Source: JBCDGH01 sp038751365
GTDB lineage: Bacteria > Patescibacteriota > JACMRA01
Assembly (NCBI GenBank): GCA_038751365.1
Contig: JBCDGH010000022.1
Span: 1 to 21,175, forward strand
DNA length: 21,175 nucleotides
Direction: 5' to 3'
The notes beneath the pieces are model-generated. The model had not been told where the DNA came from. It saw nothing but the letters and a program-made list of their open reading frames with translations, and ran no database searches. Both the position numbers and the translations under genes were made by a program. Shown one piece after another: positions 13,319-20,324 of the stretch. The number at the start of each line of letters is the position of its first letter. The first letter of the stretch is position 1.

Positions 13319-13975
13319 ATGTCATCAAAGTCAATTGATTCAAGTTCACATTTGCAAACTCTGAGTGAGGCGCAATATGACCAACTAAGCATTATTACTA
13401 AGGAGTATAAAGTAGGTTTTTTGGCTCTAAATTCTCTGGGCTCATATACAGTAACTTTCTATGGCGGATCAATGATTCAACCTGAGGATAAAGCTTATAA
13501 AGGTGTGCTAGAAATTGCAGGAGATTTTGCTAAACAAGGTTGGGGTGTAGTATCTGGTGGGGGTCCTGGGATTATGGAAGCCGCTTTGAAGGGTGCGCAA
13601 AATTCTGATGGAAAAGCAATTGCTTTTAAGATTAATTTAGCTGGTGAGCCGGTTACTACTAACCCTGATTTAATTCTAACCTTCACACAATTTTCCGTGA
13701 GAAAGTATTTACTAAGGCAATCGGATGTTTTTGTATTTGCTCCAGGGGGTTTAGGTACTCTAGATGAGTTAATGGAATTACTAACCTTAATGAAGACCAA
13801 AAAATACCCGATTAAGCCAATATTTTTGTATGATTCTAGTTTCTGGATGGGATATATTGAGTGGTTTAATAAGATATTAATTCAAGAGCGCAAGGTGGTA
13901 GTTGCCGATTTTATTAACTTATTCAAAGTTGTAGACTCATCTAAAGAGATTTTGAATAGTTTGTTTCAGAAATAG
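13319..13975 (+). CDS. LOG family protein (TIGR00730-type Rossmann fold)
   Basis: Members of this family include cytokinin-activating phosphoribohydrolases (LONELY GUY), which cleave nucleoside 5-prime-monophosphates to base and ribose 5-phosphate. Others bind nucleotides with unknown substrates. The 218-residue protein shows both signatures: SGGGPGIMEA (79-88) and PGGLGTLDE (142-150). Arg128 and Lys129 (SVRKYLL) lie between them, where the catalytic Arg is expected. A 40-residue N-terminal extension precedes the first strand (YTVTFYGGS). In bacteria a nucleotide salvage or pyrimidine/purine nucleosidase role is more likely than hormone synthesis. It has its own promoter and terminates before the promoter of the following gene. 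Confidence 0.9.
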   Translation: MSSKSIDSSSHLQTLSEAQYDQLSIITKEYKVGFLALNSLGSYTVTFYGGSMIQPEDKAYKGVLEIAGDFAKQGWGVVSGGGPGIMEAALKGAQNSDGKAIAFKINLAGEPVTTNPDLILTFTQFSVRKYLLRQSDVFVFAPGGLGTLDELMELLTLMKTKKYPIKPIFLYDSSFWMGYIEWFNKILIQERKVVVADFINLFKVVDSSKEILNSLFQK

Positions 13976-13990
13976 TTAGCACTCTGATGT

Positions 13991-14019
13991 TTGACATTTG
14001 GGCACTTTCGGATTAATTT
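13991..14019 (+). promoter_or_regulatory. Promoter of the 497-residue membrane protein gene
   Basis: TTGACA (13991-13996), 17 bases, then TAATTT (14014-14019). Transcription would start near 14026, giving a leader of about 15 nt. An AGAGGA purine run (14021-14026) is 14 bases from the ATG, too far for a normal Shine-Dalgarno site. Confidence 0.65.
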
Positions 14020-14040
14020 AAGAGGAAATAGAAGTCTATT

Positions 14041-15534
14041 ATGATAGATTTTATATGGAGTTTGTTGGTAGGTTTTTCCCAAGTACTAATTGTGGGAGGT
14101 TTTTTGATTGTGGGTTTAAAATATTACGAGTGGTATGATGATCGATACGCAAATCGTAAAATAGCCCGCTGGAGCAATAAACAAGAGTATTTAACAATTC
14201 GTATTTTGTTTCCTGAAGATATTAATCTACCGATTTCTGAGATGCAAAGTTTTTTTGAAGATGCAAACGTGATTGGCAGCAGTCCTTCCAAGAAAGAGTT
14301 GTACTCTCAAGGATCAAGCTTCTATAATATCGTTATCGACATTATCGCTAATAATGGTCAGCTGGGTTATTTTCTCACTGCCGAGCGAAGTAAGATGGAT
14401 TTGGTGACAGTATTTTTTAAGAATGTTTATCCAGATATAGACTTATTATCATGTGAACACCCGTTCAAATCATGGCCTAAAGAATGGTGGGACAGAGAAG
14501 GTTTAGGTGGTAGTTTAAGAAATTACAAAGGATCTGAGGTAGCTCCAGATGACAGTGACTTACACCCTCTACGAAAGTGGCAAGATTTTTATGATAATAA
14601 TGGACATTTGGTTAGTGATCCGATATCGTTAATAACTGATACTTCTGGAGAGATTCCAGAAAATGCTTTTTTGGTCTTACAGTATATATTTAAACCACAT
14701 GCTTTGAATTATAATCAAAAAGTAAAAGAGTGGGAATTGGATATCAAAAAAATAAGAAAGAAATTCATAGAAAACAAGGATATAGAAAAGTCAGGCAATA
14801 CCATTCAATCTCTAACCAAAGAAGAAGAAAGAATCCTTCAAGAAGCTCAGCAAAAAATGAAAAGTAAGCAGTTTAAAACTAAGCTACGCTGGTTATTAAT
14901 TTACGATAAGCGTAAGAGTAGCTTTGACGCTGATAAGTACAAAAAAATAATTTCTGCTTACTATCAGGAGTTATCTACAGATGTGCAGTCACTTAATAAC
15001 ACTCTATCTACAAACACTGACGCTAAGTACATTGGTGGTAAATTTGGTTTATTAGACGGTCTTATAGGGGGTTGGATTAATACAATATATTGGTCATCAG
15101 GTGAAAGGTCTTACAGGATGAAAAGATTATATAAATCTATCGTCAGTCAGTCATTTGAGATGGGTGATAGTCAAAGCTGTTTCTACCTCGACACCCAAAG
15201 CATCGCTAGCTTATTTCATTTTCCTCAAGTGAAGGAAAAGTCTAAATTAAATAAAAATTACTATAACCCTCAGACTCAGCCTATCAAAGCTCAGTCGGTT
15301 GATGGTAAGTCCGTAGTAATTCAGCAATATCAACCTGCTTTTTATATTCAACAGCCTGATGGTACTCAAGTGCCCGTGAGTCAAGTTCAGCCCACATCAG
15401 TAGTCAGTACCCAGCCAAGTCAGTCAAACTCAGATAATATCTCCTTCTTTCCATCTCAAACCCCTAAAGAGCTAAACATTCTTGCAGATCCTACTGATGC
15501 CAAATATCAACCTCCAGAGGATTTGCCTACTTGA
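14041..15534 (+). CDS. CPR-type membrane protein related to type IV secretion-associated proteins (DUF8128-like)
   Basis: This 497-residue protein has one N-terminal membrane helix (about 5-27) and then a large cytoplasmic part. This comprises a folded region (about 48-225), a charged helical segment (226-285, probably coiled coil), a second folded region (286-396) and a Pro/Gln/Ser-rich disordered tail (about 405-497). The motif ASLFHFPQ (389-396) and overall layout resemble the N-terminal part of proteins that in CPR and archaea are joined to, or encoded beside, VirB4/VirD4-like ATPases. That kinship is from memory and tentative. No Walker motif is present and no ATPase gene is in the window, so it would be a stand-alone partner. 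It converges with metG (9 bases between stops). Confidence 0.6.
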   Translation: MIDFIWSLLVGFSQVLIVGGFLIVGLKYYEWYDDRYANRKIARWSNKQEYLTIRILFPEDINLPISEMQSFFEDANVIGSSPSKKELYSQGSSFYNIVIDIIANNGQLGYFLTAERSKMDLVTVFFKNVYPDIDLLSCEHPFKSWPKEWWDREGLGGSLRNYKGSEVAPDDSDLHPLRKWQDFYDNNGHLVSDPISLITDTSGEIPENAFLVLQYIFKPHALNYNQKVKEWELDIKKIRKKFIENKDIEKSGNTIQSLTKEEERILQEAQQKMKSKQFKTKLRWLLIYDKRKSSFDADKYKKIISAYYQELSTDVQSLNNTLSTNTDAKYIGGKFGLLDGLIGGWINTIYWSSGERSYRMKRLYKSIVSQSFEMGDSQSCFYLDTQSIASLFHFPQVKEKSKLNKNYYNPQTQPIKAQSVDGKSVVIQQYQPAFYIQQPDGTQVPVSQVQPTSVVSTQPSQSNSDNISFFPSQTPKELNILADPTDAKYQPPEDLPT

Positions 15535-15543
15535 AACAACTAA

Positions 15544-17046
15544 CTAGAGTTCTACCTTTGGGAACAATACTGTAGCTTTCTCGATTCTGTCTGCGCTAAG
15601 TATTTCGTAAACAGTCTGACCAGTTTTTGGTAAGAAAATAGCTAGTACTTTGCTAGTTTCTAATAAGCATTTTGCGGCTAAGTTCAAGACGTATTTCAGC
15701 TTATCTAAGTTTTTATCTAAGTCTTTAGCTAGTATCCAAGGTTTATTTTCTTCTAGAAATTGGTTTATTTTACTATACTGTACAAACAATTGTTGCATTG
15801 CTCTTTGAGTATTTAAATTCTTTAATTCGGTATAAATACTATTTAAATCAATCAAATCTTCTGCTTTTATATCGTCTAAATCTACAAACCCACTTAGATT
15901 TTTTTCAACTAAAGTGGTCACTCTGACTACCAAATTGCCAAAATTATCAGCCAAATTAGCGTTATAAGAATCTACTGTTCTTTGCCAGTCAAAGTTCGTA
16001 TCTCCAATGCTGTTAACATCGTGTAATACGTAGAATCTCACACCTTCTGTACCAAATTTTGCGACAAAATCCTCCATAGCAAAGCCATTGCCTAGTGATT
16101 TAGCAAACTTTCTTCCTTGAGAGTCGTTAATCATACCATGGACTATACAGCTTTCAATTTTTGGTAGATCAAGGGCAGCTAAAATAGCAGGGTAGATTAC
16201 TAAATGAAATTTGGCGTTATCTCTACCTATAATTTGTAGATTTTGAGGCAACCTAACTCGCAATTGCGACCAAATTTTTTCTTCTACCTTGGCTTTGTTT
16301 TCAGATTTATGCCACTCAGCTTCCAGACTTTCGTCTACAATTGGGGTTAGATAAGTTAGAAGAGCCTCAAACCAAACGTACATAACCTGTTTCTGATCAG
16401 CATTTACTACAACACCCCAGTCAGTTTTGAGTCGACTGCGATCTCTAGAAATAGAAATATCTACTAGATCTTTAGTAAAATTCTTCATTTCCGAAATAAC
16501 GCTTTTGTCAGGTACATTGACTTTTTCTAAATAATCCAAAATTTCGTCTTTAAAAGAAGATAGCTTAAAGAAATAGTTATCTTCACTAATTTGTTGCATT
16601 TCTAAATTCGGGTGAATAGGACAGCGACCGTTAATCAGCTGACTTGGGGCATAAAAGTCTTCACAGCCATTGCAGTACAAGCCTTCGTAGGTTTTTTTGT
16701 AGATCAGATTTTTACTAAACAATCTATTCCAGACTATATTTGCAAACCAATGATGTTTTGGATCTGAACTTTGCATAAAATTATCTGCTATTACTTCCAC
16801 AGAATCGTAAAAATCCTTAAATTCTTTATACTTTTTATCCACATAAGCTTTCGGTAAGACTTCTTGCTCTAAGGCTTTATCAGCAATTTTAAAACTATGC
16901 TCATCAGTTCCCATAGAGAAATAGGTATTTCCGTCACGCAGTCTAGCGAAAAAACGATTAAAGGTGTCGCCCCAGATAGCGTCTATAGCTGTGCCGATAT
17001 GAGGGTTGGAGTTGGTGTAAGGTCTTGATGTGGTAATCAAATACAT
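15544..17046 (-). CDS. metG: Methionyl-tRNA synthetase
   Basis: MetRS charges tRNA-Met with methionine. The 500-residue class I synthetase has the HIGH region as PHIGTA (15-20), with Thr in place of the last His. The GTDEHS strand (47-52) follows, then a connective domain with one zinc knuckle (Cys126, Cys129, Cys143, His146). YVWFEAL (224-230) and GRDNAKFH (275-282) form part of the methionine and tRNA-end pocket. The KMSKS loop appears as KFAKS (314-318) before LGN. The helical anticodon-binding domain occupies about 355-490. There is no C-terminal EMAP domain, consistent with the short form. Both class I motifs are slightly non-consensus, but the frame is intact and no other MetRS is seen, so it is probably functional. 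Confidence 0.96.
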   Translation of the reverse strand: MYLITTSRPYTNSNPHIGTAIDAIWGDTFNRFFARLRDGNTYFSMGTDEHSFKIADKALEQEVLPKAYVDKKYKEFKDFYDSVEVIADNFMQSSDPKHHWFANIVWNRLFSKNLIYKKTYEGLYCNGCEDFYAPSQLINGRCPIHPNLEMQQISEDNYFFKLSSFKDEILDYLEKVNVPDKSVISEMKNFTKDLVDISISRDRSRLKTDWGVVVNADQKQVMYVWFEALLTYLTPIVDESLEAEWHKSENKAKVEEKIWSQLRVRLPQNLQIIGRDNAKFHLVIYPAILAALDLPKIESCIVHGMINDSQGRKFAKSLGNGFAMEDFVAKFGTEGVRFYVLHDVNSIGDTNFDWQRTVDSYNANLADNFGNLVVRVTTLVEKNLSGFVDLDDIKAEDLIDLNSIYTELKNLNTQRAMQQLFVQYSKINQFLEENKPWILAKDLDKNLDKLKYVLNLAAKCLLETSKVLAIFLPKTGQTVYEILSADRIEKATVLFPKVEL

Positions 17047-17104
17047 AGATTTAGTCTTATTTTACATATTTGTATTGTCAAAACAAAATGCCGCAATAAG
17101 TAAT

Positions 17105-17134
17105 AAAAAAAGTGACTAATCTCGACTAGTCACT
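17105..17134 (-). terminator. Intrinsic terminator of the candidate small RNA
   Basis: AGTGACTA (17111-17118) and TAGTCACT (17127-17134) form a perfect 8-bp stem with an 8-base loop. On the minus strand it is followed by seven T (17111-17105, the first being part of the stem base). It also shields metG from read-through from the right. Confidence 0.85.
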
Positions 17135-17216
17135 TGGAGGGAAGGTAGAGTAAAGTTTGGCGGCTTTGTGTAATCTAAGTTTTGGAGAAGTACTAGACTA
17201 CTGCTCTACCTCCTAT
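17105..17216 (-). ncRNA. Candidate small RNA, about 112 nt
   Basis: The minus strand holds a complete transcription unit without an open frame: a promoter (17223-17251), a predicted start at about 17216, and an intrinsic terminator (17105-17134). The 5-prime arm GGAGGTAGAG (17213-17204) pairs with CTCTACC and TCC of the segment at 17150-17136, enclosing an internal region with a small AGTA/TACT hairpin. The 5-prime arm contains the Shine-Dalgarno-like GGAGG, and the opposite arm CCCTCC. It lacks the conserved apical loop of SRP RNA and does not look like tmRNA, 6S RNA or RNase P. It lies between metG and a small membrane protein gene. Confidence 0.55.
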
Positions 17217-17222
17217 ATTTTG

Positions 17223-17251
17223 AGATAGTCATAAGTTTGGACATCTGTCAA
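17223..17251 (-). promoter_or_regulatory. Promoter of the candidate small RNA
   Basis: Minus-strand TTGACA (17251-17246), a 17-base spacer, and CTATCT (17228-17223), preceded by TGA as in an extended -10. The -35 box overlaps the stop codon of the neighbouring small membrane protein gene. Confidence 0.5.
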
Positions 17252-17847
17252 CTAATTATCTCTGAGTGTGTAGGTGGAAAGTAGCTATAAAAATCGATTA
17301 AAAACTGATCAAGATTAAATTTTGAGATATCTCCATAGGCTATATAATTTGGTAATTCTAGCAAAGTATCTTTGTTATTTTCAAAACATTCGGATATTAT
17401 TTTATATTCATCTAAGGAAAAATTTTCAGTTGATAAGACTAGAATCCTCATCGACGAGTTGTCTAGATCTGTTACCTCGTACTCATTTTTTATAAGCTCT
17501 TCTATGGCTTCTTCTCTCAGTTTAGACTCTTCAACCCGGTTTAGTTTGCTAATGTTATAATTATCAAATATTTCTTTACTATTATCATCCTTCATTATGA
17601 GAGTCTTAACTCTCAATGTGCGAAATATTAAATAATAATTATGGTAAGTTATTTCTTGTTTTATTTTATAGTCTTCTGAACAATCTACAATTGATTCCTC
17701 ACAGTAATCCTCTATATCACATTGAAAATTAATTTTTGTTCTTGGTTCGATATATTTATATACTGTAAAAACTGATAGTCCAACTGCTATAATACCAATT
17801 GTTGTGAGAATAGTAGTTACAATATTTACTTTAGTGATTTTACACAT
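17248..17847 (-). CDS. Membrane-anchored protein with a Cys-rich extracellular segment, unknown function
   Basis: I do not recognise this 199-residue protein. One hydrophobic helix (about 8-30) near the N terminus is followed by an outward-facing domain, starting with three Cys in an acidic run (Cys43, Cys49, Cys56). The remainder is mixed alpha/beta and acidic (VEESKLREEAIEELIKNEYE), ending in DFYSYFPPTHSEIIS. The start at ATG 17847 is supported by a strong promoter at 17871-17899; a TTG at 17892 would lie inside it. The last codons come from a 34-bp sequence that also forms the end of the next gene upstream but in another reading frame, so the C terminus may have been replaced by recombination. 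Cys residues could be substrates of the VKOR system. Confidence 0.65.
   Translation of the reverse strand: MCKITKVNIVTTILTTIGIIAVGLSVFTVYKYIEPRTKINFQCDIEDYCEESIVDCSEDYKIKQEITYHNYYLIFRTLRVKTLIMKDDNSKEIFDNYNISKLNRVEESKLREEAIEELIKNEYEVTDLDNSSMRILVLSTENFSLDEYKIISECFENNKDTLLELPNYIAYGDISKFNLDQFLIDFYSYFPPTHSEIIS
17253..17286. repeat. 34-bp direct repeat, copy 1
   Basis: This is identical to 17944-17977 over 34 bases and diverges at once on both sides. It covers the last codons and stop region of the membrane protein gene, read there as YFPPTHSEIIS. Confidence 0.9.
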
Positions 17848-17870
17848 AAGCGTAATAATTATATCGACTG

Positions 17871-17899
17871 AGTATAGCACATTTCTAAGCAAATGACAA
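17871..17899 (-). promoter_or_regulatory. Promoter of the Cys-rich membrane protein gene
   Basis: Minus-strand TTGTCA (17899-17894), 17 bases, TATACT (17876-17871), with a TGC extended -10. The predicted transcription start is near 17864, giving a leader of about 17 nt to ATG 17847. Confidence 0.75.
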
Positions 17900-17942
17900 T
17901 AATTCTAAGCTAACTATAATTTTTCCTCATATAATCAGTTTA

Positions 17943-18326
17943 TTAATTATCTCTGAGTGTGTAGGTGGAAAGTAGCTGATAAATTAGTTTGATATCTGTA
18001 CCTTTTTTGAATTTTAAGCTTAAAGGTGTATTCATTCTTTGTACAGCTAATTGTATTTCTGAATCCATATCAAAAGTACCAGCATTCTCCATAGAGAACC
18101 ACTTAATAGAGCTAAATGGTATAGAAGTATAAGAAGTTTTGCTACCAGTCAGGCCTTGTACGTCTATCATGACTAGCCTTTCGCTGGTGAAGACTATAGA
18201 ATCTCTAATTAGTTGAAAGCCAATAACTACTTGTTCGCCTTCGATAACTATTTCCGAAACTTTTTGCTCGGCAGTTTCTTTATCTAGAGTGACTGCATTT
18301 CCTAATAATTTGTTTAATAAAGACAT
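17943..18326 (-). CDS. Bacterial PH-domain protein (bPH_1/YvbH-like)
   Basis: This 127-residue protein is a single bacterial pleckstrin-homology-like domain, best matching the PF08000 type. After a short helical start (MSLLNKLLGNAVTLDKETAE) come the strands EGEQVVIGFQLIRDSIVFTSERLVMID. GLTGSKTSYTSIPFSSIKWFSME follows, a typical strand-turn pattern, and a final helix (TDIKLIYQLLSTYTL) closes the barrel. The role of these cytosolic proteins is poorly known; oligomeric ring assembly is reported for the family. The gene appears to be transcribed from a promoter whose start coincides with the ATG, so its mRNA should be leaderless. Its last 34 bases are the source or copy of the repeat found in the downstream gene. 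Confidence 0.85.
   Translation of the reverse strand: MSLLNKLLGNAVTLDKETAEQKVSEIVIEGEQVVIGFQLIRDSIVFTSERLVMIDVQGLTGSKTSYTSIPFSSIKWFSMENAGTFDMDSEIQLAVQRMNTPLSLKFKKGTDIKLIYQLLSTYTLRDN
17944..17977. repeat. 34-bp direct repeat, copy 2
   Basis: This copy is 691 bases from copy 1. Here the sequence encodes LLSTYTLRDN and most of the stop codon, which fits the expected last helix of a PH domain. That makes this the likely original copy. Confidence 0.9.
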
Positions 18327-18332
18327 GCATTA

Positions 18333-18360
18333 ATTTTATTGTGCCTAGTGTTATCGTCAA
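18333..18360 (-). promoter_or_regulatory. Promoter of the PH-domain gene, leaderless
   Basis: Minus-strand TTGACG (18360-18355), 16 bases, TAAAAT (18338-18333). The start of transcription should fall at about 18326, the A of the ATG. Confidence 0.7.
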
Positions 18361-18374
18361 CTCTAAAAGTTAAC

Positions 18375-18403
18375 TTGATTTTAGATCAGTTCTGGCTTAT
18401 GTA
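18375..18403 (+). promoter_or_regulatory. Possible promoter of a leader or small RNA before radA
   Basis: TTGATT (18375-18380), 17 bases, TATGTA (18398-18403). Transcription would begin near 18410 and end at the terminator at 18504, before radA. Confidence 0.45.
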
Positions 18404-18409
18404 ATATTT

Positions 18410-18504
18410 GATGTATATGTGTCGGTGGTAAACCGAACAACGTGCGTCAATTACACTATATTTTGTAGATGACTTCGCATCCATATCTGGAGTCATCTTT
18501 TTTT
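18410..18504 (+). ncRNA. Candidate small RNA or regulatory leader upstream of radA
   Basis: About 95 bases without an open frame, between a promoter candidate and a strong terminator. Near the 5-prime end TCGGT-GGTAA-ACCGA makes a compact hairpin, flanked by GTGT and ACAC that can also pair. The 3-prime part is the terminator hairpin. RadA has a separate -10-like box (TATATT, 18550-18555) past the terminator. The element is therefore either an independent small RNA or a terminator-controlled leader. It lacks the SRP RNA apical loop and I recognise no riboswitch in it. Confidence 0.45.
18467..18504 (+). terminator. Intrinsic terminator 63 bases before radA
   Basis: AGATGACT (18467-18474) and AGTCATCT (18491-18498) form a perfect 8-bp stem with a 16-base loop, followed by a run of seven T (18498-18504). 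Confidence 0.8.
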
Positions 18505-18567
18505 GTCTGAATTGTTTGCAATAAATATTTTCTGTGAATTAATTACATCTATATTAAAGCTTAGAGT

Positions 18568-19956
18568 ATGAAATCTAAAACTATTTTTAAATGTGCAAAT
18601 TGTGGTTATGAGACTCCCAAGTGGCAGGGTAGGTGTCCAGACTGTGGTACTTGGAATTCTTTGAAAGAGGTTAGTAAGTCTGAGACTGTAGATCCAAACT
18701 CAAGGACCAAAAATATCTCAAGTCAGCAAAATTCTACATTATTACCTCAAAGTTTGAGCGAAATTTTAACTCAAGTAAAATCTCAAAAGCAGCAAAGACT
18801 CTATCAATTCTCAACTGATATCTTAAATAATTTTTTTGGAAAGGGGTTGGTGGCAGGTAGTTTGACTCTACTAGCTGGCGAACCTGGTCTCGGTAAATCT
18901 ACATTAGCTTTGCAGCTCTTAAGAGCTCTACAATTGAATAAATCAAAAGCTAGTTATATACCTAAATTGCTTTACATTACAGCGGAGGAGTCTTCTTTTG
19001 AACTGGCTCGCAGAAGTCAAAGGTTGAATATACCTGAAGCCATTCAAGTACTACAAGCCAATAACTTTGAGCAGATAGAGCAGGTCTTGTTATCTACTAA
19101 GCCAGATGTTGTAATTATTGACTCTATTCAAACTATTTACACTAGTCTGGTTCAATCTAGTCCTGGTTCAGTAACTCAAGTATCCACCATAGCAAGCCAG
19201 CTTTTAGCTATCACTAAAGCCCAAAATATTAGCGTAATTCTAATCGGGCACGTGACCAAAGAAGGGCAAATTGCCGGGCCTAAAACTTTAGAGCATTTAG
19301 TTGATTCAGTACTTTTGCTAGAACCTTCACAAACAACAGGTTATAGAACCCTAAATTTTCCTAAAAACCGTTTTGGGACTACTAACAGCTTAATACTACT
19401 CAAGATGGAGGAAAGTGGCTTACAAATAGTTACCGATCCAAGCCTAGCCCTGCTTGAGAATTTGGAGACGGGAGTAGGTATTTGTTATGGGGTAGCTATT
19501 GATAAAGATTTACCTTTGATAGTAGAAGTTCAAGCTTTGGTAGGTAAGCCTAATTTTGGTCAAGGATCCTTTGGTCGTAGAGAAGCTATAGGTATAAAAA
19601 CCGCTAAGTTAAACGCAATTTTAGCAATAGCTGAAAAGTACTTGGGTATAGAGCTTAAAAACTCTGACATTTATATCCAATTACTGGGACTTCCTAAAAA
19701 TCTACAGGACGATAGCCTGGATTTACCAATTTTATTAGCAATTATTTCCTCTCTAAAAGATAATAAGCTTAGTAATGTGATTAAAACTAAAGAAGCTAAG
19801 ATCGCTTTTGCAGGTAGGTTGACCTTCAGTGGAAGCCTGCGCAAGGCAACAAATCTAGAATTGCGTAAAAACACTGCTGAAAAATTAGGCTTTAAATATA
19901 ATCCTAAGGTGGAGCCAGGTGAAATCAATGAATCGTTAAAAAATCTCTCTAACTAG
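18568..19956 (+). CDS. radA: DNA repair protein RadA (Sms)
   Basis: RadA is a hexameric helicase-like ATPase that drives branch migration during RecA-mediated recombination and repair. The 462-residue protein has all expected parts. These are a zinc finger (Cys9, Cys12, Cys23, Cys26), a RecA-like core with Walker A GEPGLGKS (104-111) and Walker B VVIIDS (181-186), and the RadA-specific KNRFG motif (266-270). A Lon-protease-like C-terminal domain (about 300-455) carries no protease activity in known homologues. It may be near-leaderless: a TATATT box (18550-18555) lies 12 bases before the ATG, with no clear -35. With the RecG core it is the second recombination protein here. Its last codons overlap a minus-strand terminator. 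Confidence 0.97.
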   Translation: MKSKTIFKCANCGYETPKWQGRCPDCGTWNSLKEVSKSETVDPNSRTKNISSQQNSTLLPQSLSEILTQVKSQKQQRLYQFSTDILNNFFGKGLVAGSLTLLAGEPGLGKSTLALQLLRALQLNKSKASYIPKLLYITAEESSFELARRSQRLNIPEAIQVLQANNFEQIEQVLLSTKPDVVIIDSIQTIYTSLVQSSPGSVTQVSTIASQLLAITKAQNISVILIGHVTKEGQIAGPKTLEHLVDSVLLLEPSQTTGYRTLNFPKNRFGTTNSLILLKMEESGLQIVTDPSLALLENLETGVGICYGVAIDKDLPLIVEVQALVGKPNFGQGSFGRREAIGIKTAKLNAILAIAEKYLGIELKNSDIYIQLLGLPKNLQDDSLDLPILLAIISSLKDNKLSNVIKTKEAKIAFAGRLTFSGSLRKATNLELRKNTAEKLGFKYNPKVEPGEINESLKNLSN

Positions 19957-19964
19957 ATAGAGAG
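19938..19964 (-). terminator. Intrinsic terminator of the ASCH operon
   Basis: CTCTCTA (19945-19951) and TAGAGAG (19958-19964) form a 7-bp stem with a 6-base loop. On the minus strand a six-T run (19943-19938) follows after one A. The structure overlaps the end of radA, so it ends the convergent GNAT-ASCH-ASCH transcript inside radA. Confidence 0.7.
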
Positions 19965-19982
19965 AACTGATTATATATGAGG

Positions 19983-20324
19983 CTAGTCTAGTACTTGTAA
20001 GTGTAAAGCTAGCACCCCATATTTTTTACTATTTTCCTTATACCTCGGAAATGAGTTGTAAGTGTTTACCCCGCCTTCTACAGTTTCAACATTTGGTAAA
20101 ATCTTATCTAAACCCTCAGACTCAAGCATTTCTTTAAATGAGGAATAATTTTTTATTAGCTTTATTTTACAATTAACTTTTTCCTGTTTACTGAAGAATT
20201 CAATTGTATCTCCTGCTTTTATTTTTGCAAACAGACCAGTGTTTATTCTGCCTTCAATAGTTTTTTCTCCTTCTTTAATGAAATTAATATACTTCACCTT
20301 CAAGGTAGTTTTGTAATTAGCCAT
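19983..20324 (-). CDS. ASCH-domain protein, second of a tandem pair
   Basis: This 113-residue protein is a single ASCH (PUA-like) domain, a fold that binds RNA or modified nucleosides. The N-terminal signature FIKEGEKTIEGR (15-26) corresponds to the G-x-KTI-x-x-R of E. coli YqfB, where the equivalent Lys and Thr are catalytic in N4-acetylcytidine hydrolysis. Lys21 and Thr22 fit loosely here. Other features are GDTIEFF (38-44), SFKEMLESEGLDKILP and the final YGVLALHLQ strand. It is a diverged duplicate of the gene just upstream, whose stop overlaps its ATG by 8 bases, so the two are translationally coupled. Function beyond nucleic-acid or nucleoside binding is inference. Confidence 0.87.
   Translation of the reverse strand: MANYKTTLKVKYINFIKEGEKTIEGRINTGLFAKIKAGDTIEFFSKQEKVNCKIKLIKNYSSFKEMLESEGLDKILPNVETVEGGVNTYNSFPRYKENSKKYGVLALHLQVLD

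Noticed and set aside
13495..13800. A 101-codon minus-strand frame inside the LOG gene.
   Set aside because: It is antisense to a firmly identified gene with both family signatures; low-complexity Pro/Gly content comes from the glycine-rich motifs.
17105..17216. SRP RNA (4.5S-like) as identity of the metG-side small RNA.
   Set aside because: The conserved apical loop with GGAAGG and AGCAGCC is absent.
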